Assembly (NCBI GenBank): GCA_013399115.1
Contig: VXAA01005188.1
Coordinates: forward strand, 299,468-363,467
Direction of reading: 5' to 3'
DNA from: Anseranas semipalmata
Taxonomy: Eukaryota > Chordata > Aves > Anseriformes > Anseranatidae
DNA length: 64,000 bases
In this document: positions 63,786-64,000 of the stretch, one piece after another
Position numbering within the stretch: position 1 is the stretch's first letter
Layout of the letters: each line of letters starts with the position of its first letter
Program-made: the position numbers and the translations under genes
The notes under the pieces: generated by a model
What the model was told of the DNA's origin: nothing
Databases searched by the model: none
The model's input: the letters and a program-made list of their open reading frames with translations, nothing else

Positions 63786-64000
63786 AATGTGATAAAGTTT
63801 TTGCCATTATTATGTTATCCTTTTTAATTTAGTTCCAAACTAACAAACACAATCAGTCCTACCAAGATCAACTGTGACACTCACTATGAAGAAAAAGCAT
63901 CTCTTATTTTACACAAAACATTACAAGGTCAGATCAGCGTCTTTCATCTCCTCCCACCTTCGCCAGACTGAACAATAGGCAGCAATAATCCTGTGATATC

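Larger units (their letters stand above)
59851..64000. other. Intergenic sequence to the window end, no gene recognised
   Basis: AT-rich, with a 13-base poly-C at 62826-62838 and TA microsatellites at about 63211 and 63718. No protein family, RNA gene or named mobile element is recognised. Confidence 0.55.

Noticed and set aside
1..64000. CRISPR arrays, tRNA or rRNA genes, operons, phage or toxin systems
   Set aside because: I saw no direct-repeat/spacer pattern, cloverleaf or linked open frames; the window is ordinary vertebrate DNA.

Overview
The window looks like a single-copy piece of a bird nuclear genome. The case rests on AT-rich DNA without dense genes, spliced genes with GT/AG introns, a CpG-island promoter, and CR1-type LINE tails. 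The clearest CR1 is at 23,071, with the ATTCTATG-type end typical of CR1; two older CR1-like pieces lie at about 11.8 kb and 41.3 kb. No bacterial, plasmid or phage features are present. I cannot name the species.

Only one protein-coding gene is recognisable: BNIP2 (BCL2/adenovirus E1B 19 kDa-interacting protein 2) on the minus strand. Its CDS is complete and is reconstructed here as ten coding exons between 11,531 (ATG) and 1,586 (stop). Every junction is GT/AG and in phase, giving 321 residues: an acidic N-terminus, a BCH/CRAL-TRIO-like domain and a short charged tail. A 36-nt exon (3,993..4,028) sits just before the last exon and can be skipped in frame. The 5' untranslated part of the start-codon exon ends at 11,612. 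The first exon and promoter are not resolved but probably lie in the CpG island at about 14.9-15.95 kb, which is broken by a 363-base N gap. A splice donor facing the other way (15,802/15,803) suggests divergent transcription.

From about 16 kb to the end (48 kb) I find no protein-coding gene. This is the 5' side of BNIP2. In mammals that side faces FOXB1 across a large gene-poor interval (known synteny, not seen here), so cis-regulatory DNA is the most likely content. Points of structure are a cluster of dyad symmetries at 38.84-38.92 kb that includes a 24-bp perfect palindrome, two CTCF-like words at 43.9 and 44.5 kb, microsatellites, and an isolated CpG-rich block near 59.6 kb.

At 56.1-59.7 kb a block of 1,431 bases occurs twice, 1,803 bases apart and with no difference in the parts I compared. 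The copies are separated by an N gap and by GC-rich sequence that is itself repeated. Joints marked by single Ns and two SNP-like differences point to an assembly duplication of one locus (two haplotypes) more than to real biology. I found no novel enzymatic or defence system; the interesting signals are non-coding.
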